Numbered from the stretch's first letter, positions 35,910 through 45,865 are shown. The stretch is 64,000 bases of DNA from Streptomyces asoensis (GCF_013085465.1 NZ_CP049838.1:124001-188000); one strand, 5' to 3'. Translations and numbers: made by a program. The notes: generated by a model from the sequence alone, not told the origin.

Positions 35910-36415
35910 TGAGATTTTCGGTGAAGCTCAAGGCACGGCACCTGCTGTCCGTGATCGCGAAGCGCTTCCTGATCGCCGTCGCGCTGACCTTGGCCGGCTA
36001 CGTCCTCGCGGAGCTGGGCATCGGTCTGGGAATGCGTGCGTACAGCCTGGTCCCCGCGCTAGTGGCGTGGATCTACTTCCTCTCCTCCTTCGTTCTCCTG
36101 CTGGTGAAGCCACGGACCAACGGCGCCGACTTCTACGAATACGGAGTCGACGTAAAGTCCGGGTTCATCCGTCGCAAGGTCCAGTTCGTCTGGTACTACC
36201 AGATCGTCGAGTCACCCAGCTATGTACGCACCTTCGGCACGTACTTCACCAACACGGCGTCACTCGGCCTCCGCTACAACGAGGCGGGCGCCTACTCGAC
36301 TGCCTACGTGGAGGTGCCCGGTATCGGCACCCCGAACCGGGTGATGGAGATCGTCCGGTACGTGGAATCGAGGGCCTTCCCCGAGCGTTACGACGTCCGG
36401 AAGATCATGACCTGA
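35402..36415 (+). CDS. TPR-membrane-PH domain protein, paralogue B
   Basis: A 337-residue protein with the same start, ribosome binding site and TPR domain as paralogue A (differences Gly to Asp in LLDDDPRHYE, Arg to His in DTHHVAD). The membrane segment, residues 169-242, is shorter and unrelated in sequence: LSVIAKRFLIAVALTLAGYV and SLVPALVAWIYFLSSFVLLL, about two helices. The PH-like C-terminus is again nearly identical (DFYEYGVDVKSGFIRRKVQF). The swap boundary falls exactly at domain borders. It ends 20 bases before the convergent Pro-rich gene B. Confidence 0.85.
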   Translation: MTGADDGSLYERASDRHRRGRPEEAVPLLQELLRQEPEHVAARYAYGICLTDTGRHGEAQVQFRRLLDDDPRHYEAAYRLGRLLQADADPQGAAEAYRKVLEAARQVLGVAEFRDTAARLRACQDTPGTTVPVSPPAPAGLPVTGRPITPGPPTLRAQSDTHHVADRGALRFSVKLKARHLLSVIAKRFLIAVALTLAGYVLAELGIGLGMRAYSLVPALVAWIYFLSSFVLLLVKPRTNGADFYEYGVDVKSGFIRRKVQFVWYYQIVESPSYVRTFGTYFTNTASLGLRYNEAGAYSTAYVEVPGIGTPNRVMEIVRYVESRAFPERYDVRKIMT

Positions 36416-36435
36416 TCCAGAGTCTCCGGGGCGGC

Positions 36436-37776
36436 CTACGCCATCATCCCGGGCGGGGCGAAGGAAGCGAGGCTCTCGAAGCCGCCTGCTCCGGCATCCC
36501 CGTCATGGGCCCCGGCACCGTCCACGCCGGGGCTGTCCGCGCCGGCATCCGTCACGGGGCCATCGGGCAGTCCCCCGTCGAAGTCGAACGAAATCGCCCC
36601 AAAATCTGCCCCCGGAAGGTGATGCCCGGCCTGCGCGCCGTTGCTGGATGCGGAGGGCTGCTGTTGCCCGCCCTCCTGCCCCGAGTCTCCCGAGGCAGAA
36701 GACGGCTGCAACTGACCGGCCTCGTCGCTCTGCCCTGTCGGAGGAGTGGCCGTGACCGACTCCTGGAGCGCCTCCGCCGACAGGGGTGCCCCCGTCGGCG
36801 GCCCGCTGACGGGGATCCCGTCCACCGAGTTTTCGGGACCTTGAGGCTGCCCAGCGTCGGCAGGCGGCCCGGCGGGGTTGGAGCCGGGCGCCACCGTCTC
36901 GGTGCTCGCGTGATCAACCGGGGTGGCTGGCCCGGCTGCGAAGGCTGTCCCCTCGTCGGAGCCAACCCCAAAGACCTGCGCGGGAGTAGGGCTGGAAACT
37001 CCGGGGACGACAGGATGCCCATCGCCCGTCGGAGAACCACCAGGCGAGAAGGCGTGTATCCCGCCATACGCAGACCCGGCATGGTCCGTGGACCCCGGCG
37101 CCATCGGATCCTTGCCAGCATGTGCGGGATGCGCCGCTCCTGGCAGAGATCCAGGATCCGCAGCAGAACCAGGCACTGCGTGTGGGTGTGATGCATCCAG
37201 GGTCCCCTTGCCCGGGACCGCGTGCGGCGCCTTGTCGGACCAGTCCGCCAAATGATGTGGCTGTTCCTTGCCGGGAGCCGCGTGCGTTACTTTCCCGTCC
37301 CAGCCGGCCCAATGCTGATCGTTGGCCGACGGCGCTTCGTGATGACCCGCAGGCCCCGCACCGACGTCCGGGCCAGGTACGCCCGAGTCATGGGGAGGAG
37401 GCGAGGCAGGAGGTGAAGGGATCCGGTGTTGCTCCGCGCTGGCGTCCGGAGCAGACGCACCTGCGTCACTGGGCGGGGGCGGACCGTTTGTATGCGTGGG
37501 GGGCCTGTGCCAGCTGTCTTCGGGAGCGGTTCGACCTTGGTCTTCGCCGTCTCCCTCACCACCGATCGCGGCTGGGTTCTGCCCAGTCGCAGGCCCAGGG
37601 CCCTTGGGTGATGGGGGCGGATTGCCTTGCCCCGTGACCTGGCCCCGCCCCCACCAGCGGCGGCCAGACCACTCTTGGCTTCGCTGGGCACCTCCCCCTT
37701 CGCCGTCGCCGCTTCCGGTACGCCGACGGCGGCGCCCTGTGCTCCGCGGCCCGCCTCGGCCGTTATGTCCACCCAT
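36436..37776 (-). CDS. Large Pro/Gly-rich protein B with conserved C-terminal motif
   Basis: A 446-residue protein. ATG 37776 with GGGGG seven bases upstream is preferred to ATG 37800 or TTG 37827. The N-terminus is basic and Gly-rich (RSTGRRRRRTGSGDGEGG; GRRWWGRGQV). The middle is Pro/Ser/Gly-rich and disordered, with repeated HAxPGK/S units (WDGKVTHAAPGKE, WSDKAPHAVPGKG, SHPHAVPGSA). The C-terminus carries SGDSGQEGGQQQPS and DFGAISFDFDGGLPDGPVT, as in protein A. It lacks protein A's helical N-domain. It was probably created by the same unit duplication and then diverged. Function unknown; secretion signal not seen. Confidence 0.65.
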   Translation of the reverse strand: MGGHNGRGGPRSTGRRRRRTGSGDGEGGGAQRSQEWSGRRWWGRGQVTGQGNPPPSPKGPGPATGQNPAAIGGEGDGEDQGRTAPEDSWHRPPTHTNGPPPPSDAGASAPDASAEQHRIPSPPASPPPHDSGVPGPDVGAGPAGHHEAPSANDQHWAGWDGKVTHAAPGKEQPHHLADWSDKAPHAVPGKGTLDASHPHAVPGSAADPGSLPGAAHPAHAGKDPMAPGSTDHAGSAYGGIHAFSPGGSPTGDGHPVVPGVSSPTPAQVFGVGSDEGTAFAAGPATPVDHASTETVAPGSNPAGPPADAGQPQGPENSVDGIPVSGPPTGAPLSAEALQESVTATPPTGQSDEAGQLQPSSASGDSGQEGGQQQPSASSNGAQAGHHLPGADFGAISFDFDGGLPDGPVTDAGADSPGVDGAGAHDGDAGAGGFESLASFAPPGMMA

Positions 37777-38066
37777 TGAGCCACCCCCGATGACACGCAT
37801 CTCCACCTGCTTACCCCAATGTCGCAAATGCGGCCCGAATTATCATCAAGTCGCCCAGATTGATGGGCAGTTTGGCGACAAACAGGAGCGTGCCGGCGCT
37901 GGCTCCCGCTCGCTGCGTAATGCCGTGAGCTGCGGAAAGAGGATGTGACACAGCTTCTTACGAACCGCTACGAACGCGATTTCCCATGCGGAGGGTCTCC
38001 CTGTGGTGGCCCCACTGACGCTCCGCGGACACCCTGAGATCCGTCACGCTGAGCCAAGTGCCGGTG
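37777..38066. other. Intergenic with AT-rich promoter-like patch
   Basis: The stretch 37820-37880 is notably AT-rich for this genome and probably holds the promoter of the Pro-rich gene B. No ORF is supported downstream to the VOC gene. Confidence 0.4.
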
Positions 38067-38417
38067 TCACAGGCTGTGGGCGATGGGGTGCAGCGGTTCG
38101 TACAGCGGTAGTTCGGCGCCGCTGGGGAGCCGGATCGCGGTCAGTCTGCCCCAGCGCTGTTCGCTGACCGGGCGGGTGATCTCGACGCCCTGTGCGCGGA
38201 ACTCGGCGAGCTGGGCATCAAGGTCGTCGCACATCAGGAAGAACTCGTGCTGGGGCGGGCCGTCGGTCGGGTGCACGGCCACCTCGGCCGGGGGCAGCTT
38301 GAAGATGAGCCAGCCGCCGCCCGCGTCGACGCCGGGAAAGTCGAGGACGTCTCGGAGGAAGGCACGGTCCGCCTCGGCGTCCTGGCTGTAGAGGATGACA
38401 TGTGCACCGCTGATCAT
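38067..38417 (-). CDS. VOC-family protein
   Basis: A 116-residue protein, ATG 38417 behind AGGAGCAAGCC. It has the vicinal-oxygen-chelate fold pattern: HVILYSQDAEADRAFLRDVL then DFPGVDAGGGWLIFKL, and HEFFLMCDDLDAQLAEFRAQ then TAIRLPSGAELPLYEP. Possible metal ligands are His (AHVILYS), His (QHEFFLM) and Glu (ELPLYE). It resembles Streptomyces glyoxalase-like or extradiol-type small proteins of unknown substrate. Confidence 0.87.
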   Translation of the reverse strand: MISGAHVILYSQDAEADRAFLRDVLDFPGVDAGGGWLIFKLPPAEVAVHPTDGPPQHEFFLMCDDLDAQLAEFRAQGVEITRPVSEQRWGRLTAIRLPSGAELPLYEPLHPIAHSL

Positions 38418-38526
38418 GGCTTGCTCCTGCCTCTTCGACGTGCGCGCGGTCGTGACCTCGGCATCTTGGCACGCTCAGGTGGAACAACAGCCGGCCGCGA
38501 GTCGGCCAGGACGCATGCGGCCCCGT

Positions 38527-38900
38527 GAGCGGCGTCAGCGCTCGCGGATCCTTGACCACCACCAACCGCCCACCGTAGGTCTGTTCACCCGGCCCAGGGT
38601 TCGGCGGAGTGCGGCCTCGAACTCATCGTGGATGCGAGCAAGTAGCCGACCGAGGTCACGCCGGGCACCGCGAGGGAGGTGAAGCATCACCTGGCAGGTG
38701 GAGGCCGATGTTCATCTCGGCAGTCGGGCCGTTGCCGTCCGCGGCCCATGCGCCGCCGATGGTTTGCCGGACGGTCTCGCCGACGTAGGTGCCCAGGGCG
38801 AACAATGCCGCCCCCTGCTGGTGGCGTACTTTTCCGGTCACAGCACGAGCACGGAACCGATCGCTGTCGTGAAGGCGCAGGCGCTCGACGACAGGAGCAG
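38527..38900 (-). pseudogene. Conserved hypothetical fragment (frameshifted)
   Basis: The minus strand reads LGTYVGETVRQTIGGAWAAD then EMNIGLHLPGD, similar in style to Streptomyces hypotheticals with a YVGEVVRR...EVNIxLxLPDG pattern. Near 38685 the frame changes to QVMLHLPRGARRDLGRLLAR and IHDEFEAALRRTLGR. No clean start exists. Low-confidence remnant. Confidence 0.35.
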
Positions 38901-39113
38901 CGAGGAGCGCGCCGCCTGCCCAGGGCCCCGGATCCCGTCGATGATGTTCCACGCACATCCCCCACCCCCACCTCCGCCCGGGCCTTGCGATGCCGCCGTC
39001 TCAAGTCGCCTTTACGTGCGCACACTTGAGTCGCTCCCCGGTCCACGAAGCAGGCCGCTGAGGTAGGTGCAAGGGTATGGAAACTGACGGTCCGTCAGGT
39101 TACGCTCCTGCGC

Positions 39114-40187
39114 ATGATTTCCACGGTGGTCTGGGGTACCGGCAACGTCGGCCGTGCGGCGATCCGTGCGGTCGAGGCGCATCCGGCGCTCGATCTCACG
39201 GCCGTGCTCGTTCACAACCCCGAGAAGGTCGGGCGCGACGCGGGCGAACTCGGCGGCCTCGGGCGGGGCCTGGGCATCTCGGCGACCGACGACATCGACG
39301 CCGTGCTGAGCGAGGGCCCCCGGGCGGTGGTGTACGCGGCGTCGGGCGACATCCGGCCCGACGAGGCGCTCGCCGACATCGGCGCCGCGATCCGGGCGGG
39401 TGCCGTGGTCGTCACTCCGGCGCTGTACCCGCTCTACGACCAGCGCAACGCCCCACCCGAGTTCCGGGACCCGGTGCTCGCCGCGATAGCCGACGGCGGA
39501 GGGTCGCTGTTCGTGTCCGGCGTAGACCCGGGCTGGGGCAATGACGTACTGCCCCTGCTGATGAGCGGCCTGGGCACCGTCGTCGACGCCGTCCGCTGCC
39601 AGGAGATCTTCGACTACTCCACGTACGAGCAGGAGGAGTCGGTGAGGTATCTGGTCGGGATGGGCCAGCCGATGGACTACGAGCCGCTCATGCTCGCCCC
39701 GTCGATCCCGACCATGGTGTGGGGCGGGCAGATTCGGCTGATGGCCAGGGCCCTCGGTGTCGAACTCGACGAGATTCGCGAGACCTTGCAGCGCCGCGCG
39801 CTCGACGCGACGGTGAGCACCCGGACCATGGGCGAGTTCGAGACAGGCACCCAGGGCGCGGTGCGGTTCGAGGTGCAGGGCTTCGTGAAGGGGGAACCCC
39901 GCCTCGTCATCGAGCACATCACCCGGATCCACCCGTCCTGCGCCCCGGAGTGGCCGTCGCCGCCCAACGGCGACGGGGCGCACCGCGTGATCATCGAGGG
40001 CCGTCCACGCATCGAGGTCACCGTCGAGGCGACCGACGAGGGCGAGAACCGTTCCGCGGGCGGGAACGCCACCGCGGTCGGCCGGCTGGTCGGCGCGATC
40101 GACTGGCTCGTGGACGCGGAGCCCGGACTGTACGACGCGCTCGATGTCCCGCTGCGGCCGGCGGTAGGAAGGCTCGGCGGGAAGTGA
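39114..40187 (+). CDS. Diaminopentanoate dehydrogenase-like NAD(P)-dependent oxidoreductase
   Basis: A 357-residue protein, ATG 39114 (MISTVVWGTGNVGRAAIRAV). It has an N-terminal Rossmann fold with GTGNVG and the dihydrodipicolinate reductase-like C-terminal domain (VSGVDPGWGNDVLPLLMSG; SRTMGEFE-type TRTMGEFETGTQGAVRFEV). Actinobacterial members are annotated as dihydrodipicolinate reductase or 2,4-diaminopentanoate dehydrogenase homologues, and several act in degradation pathways, including steroid or xenobiotic loci. The true substrate is unknown. The next gene, a CMD protein, starts 92 bases downstream and may be co-transcribed. Confidence 0.82.
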   Translation: MISTVVWGTGNVGRAAIRAVEAHPALDLTAVLVHNPEKVGRDAGELGGLGRGLGISATDDIDAVLSEGPRAVVYAASGDIRPDEALADIGAAIRAGAVVVTPALYPLYDQRNAPPEFRDPVLAAIADGGGSLFVSGVDPGWGNDVLPLLMSGLGTVVDAVRCQEIFDYSTYEQEESVRYLVGMGQPMDYEPLMLAPSIPTMVWGGQIRLMARALGVELDEIRETLQRRALDATVSTRTMGEFETGTQGAVRFEVQGFVKGEPRLVIEHITRIHPSCAPEWPSPPNGDGAHRVIIEGRPRIEVTVEATDEGENRSAGGNATAVGRLVGAIDWLVDAEPGLYDALDVPLRPAVGRLGGK

Positions 40188-40278
40188 CACCGACGCACCC
40201 TTCCGTATCCCTCCGACACCACCAGGACGAGCCTCCTGTCGCCGGCCGGGGCCAGGGGCGTACACGAAGGAGTCCCGG

Positions 40279-40758
40279 ATGAACGTCGACATCCCCGAAG
40301 GCAAGAACCCGATCGAGTACGTGTGGGGCGACATGGTCCCCGGCATCGGGCTCGCCGCCGCGAACTTCTCGCTGTCCGTCTATGCCCATACGACCCTGGG
40401 ACTCCGCGAGTTCGAGGCGGCGCGGCTCCGGATCGCGCAGATCAACGGCTGTCTCTTCTGCCTCGACTGGCGGACCGAGCGGGACGAGCAGAAGGTCGAG
40501 GAGGAGTTCGCCGACGCGGTGGCCGAGTGGCGCACGACCGACGCCTTCGACGAGCGCACCCGCCTGGCCGCCGAGTACGCGGAGAGATACGCCCTGGATC
40601 ACCACGGCCTCGACGATGAGTTCTGGGACCGGATGACCGCGCACTACAGCCAGACCCAGATCGTGGAGCTGACCATGAGCCTCGGCTCGTGGCTGGCGTT
40701 CGGGCGGCTCAACCGTGTGCTGGGGCTCGACGCCATGTGTGTGCTGCCGGGACATTGA
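40279..40758 (+). CDS. Carboxymuconolactone decarboxylase/AhpD-like protein
   Basis: A 159-residue protein, ATG 40279 with AAGGAG upstream (ACGAAGGAGTCCCGG). The redox CxxC of the AhpD fold is present in RIAQINGCLFCLDWRTERDE. The downstream FDERTRLAAEYAERYAL and YSQTQIVELTMSLGSW segments are standard for the family. Unlike the CMD-like gene at 7952 it could be a peroxidase-type protein. It is probably in one unit with the upstream dehydrogenase. Confidence 0.88.
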   Translation: MNVDIPEGKNPIEYVWGDMVPGIGLAAANFSLSVYAHTTLGLREFEAARLRIAQINGCLFCLDWRTERDEQKVEEEFADAVAEWRTTDAFDERTRLAAEYAERYALDHHGLDDEFWDRMTAHYSQTQIVELTMSLGSWLAFGRLNRVLGLDAMCVLPGH

Positions 40759-40899
40759 GCCGGTCCGGGGCCGTCCGGTGTCCGGGCGGCCCTGGTTCGT
40801 TCCATTCCAAGTCCCTATCGTTCCTCGCTCGTTCCCCTCTCATGCCTCTTTCCGGACGGGGTCCCGTTCAGTTCCGGCCAGCACGTGCTCGGGTCGCCG

Positions 40900-42579
<1,680 letters not shown>

Positions 42580-42647
42580 CTACTGGCACCCAGATGAGAA
42601 GTCACGCCATACCCTGAGGTAACTTTCAAAAGATCACATATTGGGCA

Positions 42648-42850
42648 TCACAGGGGATCGGTGCGCAGCAACTGCCAGGACTGCTGGACGATGCTGCCCA
42701 TGCCCTGTTCCCGGAAATGCCAGTCCCAGCGCACGATGCCGTGGTCGGCTCCGCCGACGACGAAGGCGAACACGGTGCCCGGAGCCCGCACCACGTCGGA
42801 GCGGGTGACCCATTCGCGCCCGCCCCGGCGGTTGCGGCGAGCACGTTGAA
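42648..42850 (-). pseudogene. SRPBCC-type protein fragment
   Basis: The minus frame GREWVTRSDVVRAPGTVFAF then VVGGADHGIVRWDWHFREQG and SIVQQSWQLLRTDPL looks like the central part of a polyketide-cyclase/START-like protein. No start and only about 60 residues. The same frame upstream is not homologous. Confidence 0.45.
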
Positions 42851-42945
42851 GTGGCTCAGACCCAGTTCGCCGATCAGCGTCCACCGCCGGCACCGCCGGG
42901 TCGTCGACCAGGGAGCCGTCCGGGTCGAGGGTGAGGATGGGTATC

Positions 42946-43192
42946 TTCGCCACCCGCTACCGGATCGCGGCCGAGGGACTGGCCGCAGGACTCCGGCGCG
43001 CCCTCGCCGCCGGCCGGCTCAAGCCGGAAGCCGGCCCCGACCAGGTCGCCCGCGAGATCCTCGCCGTCTCCGACGGTCTCCAGATCCAGTGGGCCATCGC
43101 GCAGGGCCGCCTCGACTTCGTCGCGGAATACCGCGCCTACCTCGACCGCCTCGCCCGCACCCTGACCACCGACGGCCGCGCACTGGACCGAC
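42946..43192 (+). pseudogene. TetR regulator C-terminal fragment
   Basis: RIAAEGLAAGLRRALAAGRL then PEAGPDQVAREILAVSDGLQ and QWAIAQGRLDFVAEYRAYLD is the ligand domain of a TetR-type regulator. No helix-turn-helix precedes it, and the frame runs on into unrelated sequence. The SRPBCC fragment lies opposite, so the area is a graveyard. Confidence 0.6.
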
Positions 43193-43297
43193 CGCAGCAC
43201 CGGCGAAGCCCCGCGGCCGCCTCGCTCCCGTCGTGGAGTCCTCGACTACGAACGGTCCGAAGGGCCCACAGCCCGAGCAGGTCCGCGGAGGGGGTGG

Positions 43298-43981
43298 TCA
43301 GTACAGAGTCAGGCCGAAGAGCGAGAGGACCTCCGCGACGGGCTGGTAGTAGGTGACGCCACCGGACGCGCAGTTGCCCGAGGAGCCCACCGCGAATCCG
43401 AGGGCGACCGACCCGGAGTAGGCCGGCGCCCCGGTGTCGCCCGGTTCCGAGCACGCGGTGGAGCGGAACAGACCGTAAACCGTGCCGTCGGCGTGGTTGA
43501 CCGTGACGTTGACCGCGGTCACCGTCCCGCAGTGGACGCCGCTGGTCCGTCCGACGTGGCAGACGGACTGCCCGATCGCCGGGTTCGCGGCTGCGGTCAC
43601 GTCCTGGTAGACGCCCCCGCCCAGCGCGATGTCACCAGGGAGGACCAGCGCGCTCGTGGTGTAGCGGACCACGCCGTAGTCGTCGATCGGGTAGGAGGCG
43701 CCCGCGGTAACGCCGACCGGCAGGGTGTGGGCCGCGTCCGCGTACCAGGTGGTGGAGTGGGTGCCGGAACAGTGGCCGACCATCACGGCGTAGCGGTTGA
43801 CCCCGCTCACCGCGTTGAAGCCGACGACACACTGCGCGCCGGTGGCTGCGTACAGCAGGGTGCCCCCGCGGATCGTGGGCACCTGGACGGCTGTGGCGCC
43901 CGTACCGGTGCCGAACAGCAGGGCGACCGCCGCTGTCACGACCGCGGTGAACATCGTCAGGCGTGTGTGCGGACGTCTCAC
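43298..43981 (-). CDS. Secreted S1-family (streptogrisin-like) protease homologue, Thr at nucleophile
   Basis: A 227-residue protein. GTG 43981 follows GGAGGGGCC and gives MRRPHTRLTMFTAVVTAAVA, a signal peptide. The fold is alpha-lytic/streptogrisin-like: His in VMVGHCSGTHSTTW, Asp in PIDDYGVVRYT, and the substrate-loop CSEPGDTGAPAYSGSVALGF. In active members that motif is GDSGGP; here Ser is Thr and the next-but-one Gly is Ala. Cys pairs typical of streptogrisins are kept (CVVGF/GHC; VCHVGRTSGVHCG; AC/NC). There is no long propeptide. It may be inactive, slow, or a binding protein or decoy. Confidence 0.85.
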   Translation of the reverse strand: MRRPHTRLTMFTAVVTAAVALLFGTGTGATAVQVPTIRGGTLLYAATGAQCVVGFNAVSGVNRYAVMVGHCSGTHSTTWYADAAHTLPVGVTAGASYPIDDYGVVRYTTSALVLPGDIALGGGVYQDVTAAANPAIGQSVCHVGRTSGVHCGTVTAVNVTVNHADGTVYGLFRSTACSEPGDTGAPAYSGSVALGFAVGSSGNCASGGVTYYQPVAEVLSLFGLTLY

Positions 43982-44502
43982 GGCCCCTCCAGGGGAGTCG
44001 GTCGTTCTCGTACCGGGCAGTGCCTCCATCGTGCGGGAGGCGACGTCCACGGCGACAGACGCGGTCCGGCCGTACAGCCGTCCTCACCCCCGTCCGGTCC
44101 GGACCGACCGCCCCGGTGGGCTCCGGTCGACGGCAACAGCGACTCGAACTTCGATGTCAGCGACATCGCGAACACGCTGATCACCCATCTGCTGCCCCTC
44201 CAGGACCAGTTCGGCGGCGCCGCCGACGGCGCCCACGCGAGTCGTCCCCTCGCTCACGACTTGGCCGACCTGTACCGCCTGGTCGACGAGGAACAGGCCG
44301 CGGCCGACTCCTACCCGCGCGCCGAACAGGTAGCCCGTGCCTGGCACGCGGCACACCACGTGGACACCGCCCGCCGGGCCGCCGCAGCACTGCCGCCTCC
44401 GGGAGCCCGGCACCGAACGTTCGCCCCGTAGAGCGACGCCTGGCCCGTTGCTTCACCGGCAGCCACCCGACGTAGGCCGTTTCTCCCAACTCCCGTGCGG
44501 GG
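43982..44502. other. Intergenic with possible gene fragment
   Basis: The plus frame from about 44118 to 44431 (DSNFDVSDIANTLITHLLPL; ADLYRLVDEEQAAADSYPRA; ARAWHAAHHVDTARRAAAAL) has the composition of a real helical protein but lacks a start. It may be a remnant. Nothing else is seen. Confidence 0.3.
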
Positions 44503-44530
44503 TTGTGGGCTTCGCCGATGCTCGTAGTCT
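44503..44530 (+). promoter_or_regulatory. Promoter of the methyltransferase leader transcript
   Basis: TTGTGG (44503-44508) and TAGTCT (44525-44530) are spaced 16 bases, a fair match to the vegetative sigma consensus. The expected start site, near 44537-44540, lies only a few bases before a small leader ORF. Confidence 0.45.
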
Positions 44531-44545
44531 CATGACGTGGCATTC

Positions 44546-44575
44546 ATGAGCACCCCGCACTGCTGCTTCCTGTGA
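44546..44575 (+). CDS. Nine-residue leader peptide (MSTPHCCFL)
   Basis: ATG 44546 to TGA 44573-44575 encodes MSTPHCCFL. It would be translated almost leaderless from the promoter at 44503-44530. It is followed 12 bases later by a strong hairpin and, after 160 bases, by an rRNA methyltransferase-type gene. Such small ORFs before ribosome-modifying genes act in antibiotic-induced attenuation; the paired Cys codons could alternatively sense Cys-tRNA. Expression is not proven. Confidence 0.4.
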   Translation: MSTPHCCFL

Positions 44576-44587
44576 CCGGAAGGCGCT

Positions 44588-44615
44588 GAGGGCGATGCCG
44601 AACGGCGTCGCCCTC
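44588..44615 (+). promoter_or_regulatory. Attenuator-like hairpin in methyltransferase leader
   Basis: GAGGGCGA (44588-44595) pairs with TCGCCCTC (44608-44615), and inside GCCG (44597-44600) pairs with CGGC (44603-44606). The result is a near-continuous 12-base-pair stem with a two-base loop. It sits 12 bases after the leader peptide stop. Confidence 0.6.
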
Positions 44616-44735
44616 CTTGGTGTGCCTGCCGAGTGACCCACGATCCCGACACTGCCCGTTTCTTCCTGATGCAGTGACGTTCTGAGCGCGCGTGCAGGCA
44701 CGGTCTCTTCCCTTCGCCCTTGCCAGGAGTGCCTC

Positions 44736-45587
44736 GTGCCCGTGTCGCTTTCCCCTGCCCTCGAACTGTCCCTCGACCTGCTGTGCTGCCCGGCCTGCCG
44801 CACACGCCACCTGCACCCCGTCCGCGGCGCACTGCGCTGTCCGGTGGGCCACACCTTCGACATCGCCCGCCACGGCTACGCCGGCCTGCTGACGGGCACC
44901 CGCGCCACCAGCGGCGACGACGCAGCCATGGTCCGTGCCCGAAGCCGGTTCCTGTCCACAGGCGCCTACGCGCCCATCCGCGAAGTCGGGGCCCGCCTGG
45001 CGGTCGACACCGCGCCTGAGCAGGCCACGGTCGTGGACGTGGGATGCAGCACGGGCTACTACCTGGCCGGCGTACTCGACCGGCTGCCCGACGCCCGCGG
45101 TCTGGGTCTGGACACATCGGTGCGCGCGCTGCGCTCGGCAGCCCGTGCCCACGACCGGGGCGCCGCGGTGGCCTGGGACGTCTTCCGTCCCTTCCCGCTG
45201 GCCGACGGGGTGGCCAATGTCGTGCTGAACGTGTTCGCCCCGCGCAATCCGGCCGAGTTCCGCCGCGTGCTGCGCCCGACCGGCCGACTGATCGTGGTCT
45301 GTCACACCGCTCGGCACCTGGCCGAGCTGCGCGACCGGTTGCCTGCGATGGTCACGATCGACCCTGTCAAGGAACGGCGCCTACACCGGGCGCTGGACCT
45401 CTTCTTCGAGGCCGCGGCCACCGAAGAGGTGGAATACTCCGCAGCCCTGACCAGGCTGGATGCCCTGGACCTGGTGGCCATGACGCCGAGCGCACGCCAC
45501 GTGAGCCGTGCAGACCTGAACAATGACGGCTTCCTGCCCGATCAGGTCACCGTCTCCGTGCTGGCCACCGCCTACCGGCCTCGGTGA
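44736..45587 (+). CDS. RlmA/TlrB-type 23S rRNA guanine N1-methyltransferase
   Basis: A 283-residue protein, GTG 44736 behind AGGAG. The N-terminal zinc finger has LLCCPACRTRHLHPVRGALR then CPVGHTFDIARHGYAGLL, the RlmA signature (CxxC...CxxGHxFDxARxGY). The SAM motif is VVDVGCSTGYYLAGVL, and VLNVFAPRNPAEFRRVLRPT is the motif IV area. RlmA(I) and RlmA(II)/TlrB methylate G745 or G748 in helix 35 of 23S rRNA; TlrB gives resistance to tylosin-type macrolides. Which base is modified cannot be told here. The upstream leader peptide and hairpin suggest regulated expression. Confidence 0.88.
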   Translation: MPVSLSPALELSLDLLCCPACRTRHLHPVRGALRCPVGHTFDIARHGYAGLLTGTRATSGDDAAMVRARSRFLSTGAYAPIREVGARLAVDTAPEQATVVDVGCSTGYYLAGVLDRLPDARGLGLDTSVRALRSAARAHDRGAAVAWDVFRPFPLADGVANVVLNVFAPRNPAEFRRVLRPTGRLIVVCHTARHLAELRDRLPAMVTIDPVKERRLHRALDLFFEAAATEEVEYSAALTRLDALDLVAMTPSARHVSRADLNNDGFLPDQVTVSVLATAYRPR

Positions 45588-45865
45588 CCGAGAGCGGGCG
45601 CGTGCGCCTGAGTTCGGTCCCTGGCAGAAGGTGTGGAAGCGCCATCGCAGGCCGGCGGCTGACGGCACCTGGGACACGGTTCCGACGCAACTGAAGCCCA
45701 GGCGGCCTCCATCGACGACTGGAGGGCAACTGGACGCGGTGGCGAAGAGTGTCCAAGCGCTCGCGTCTGCTGTTCGGGCAGCCGGCGAAGATCTACCGAT
45801 GAGTTCCGCCGGCCGGGCCGGTCTACCAAAACGTACGCCATCGAGACGCCGACTGGAGACCCACC
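45588..45865. other. Intergenic, nothing identified
   Basis: About 280 bases between the methyltransferase and VOC genes. Frames are short, lack ribosome binding sites and are not recognised. Confidence 0.4.
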
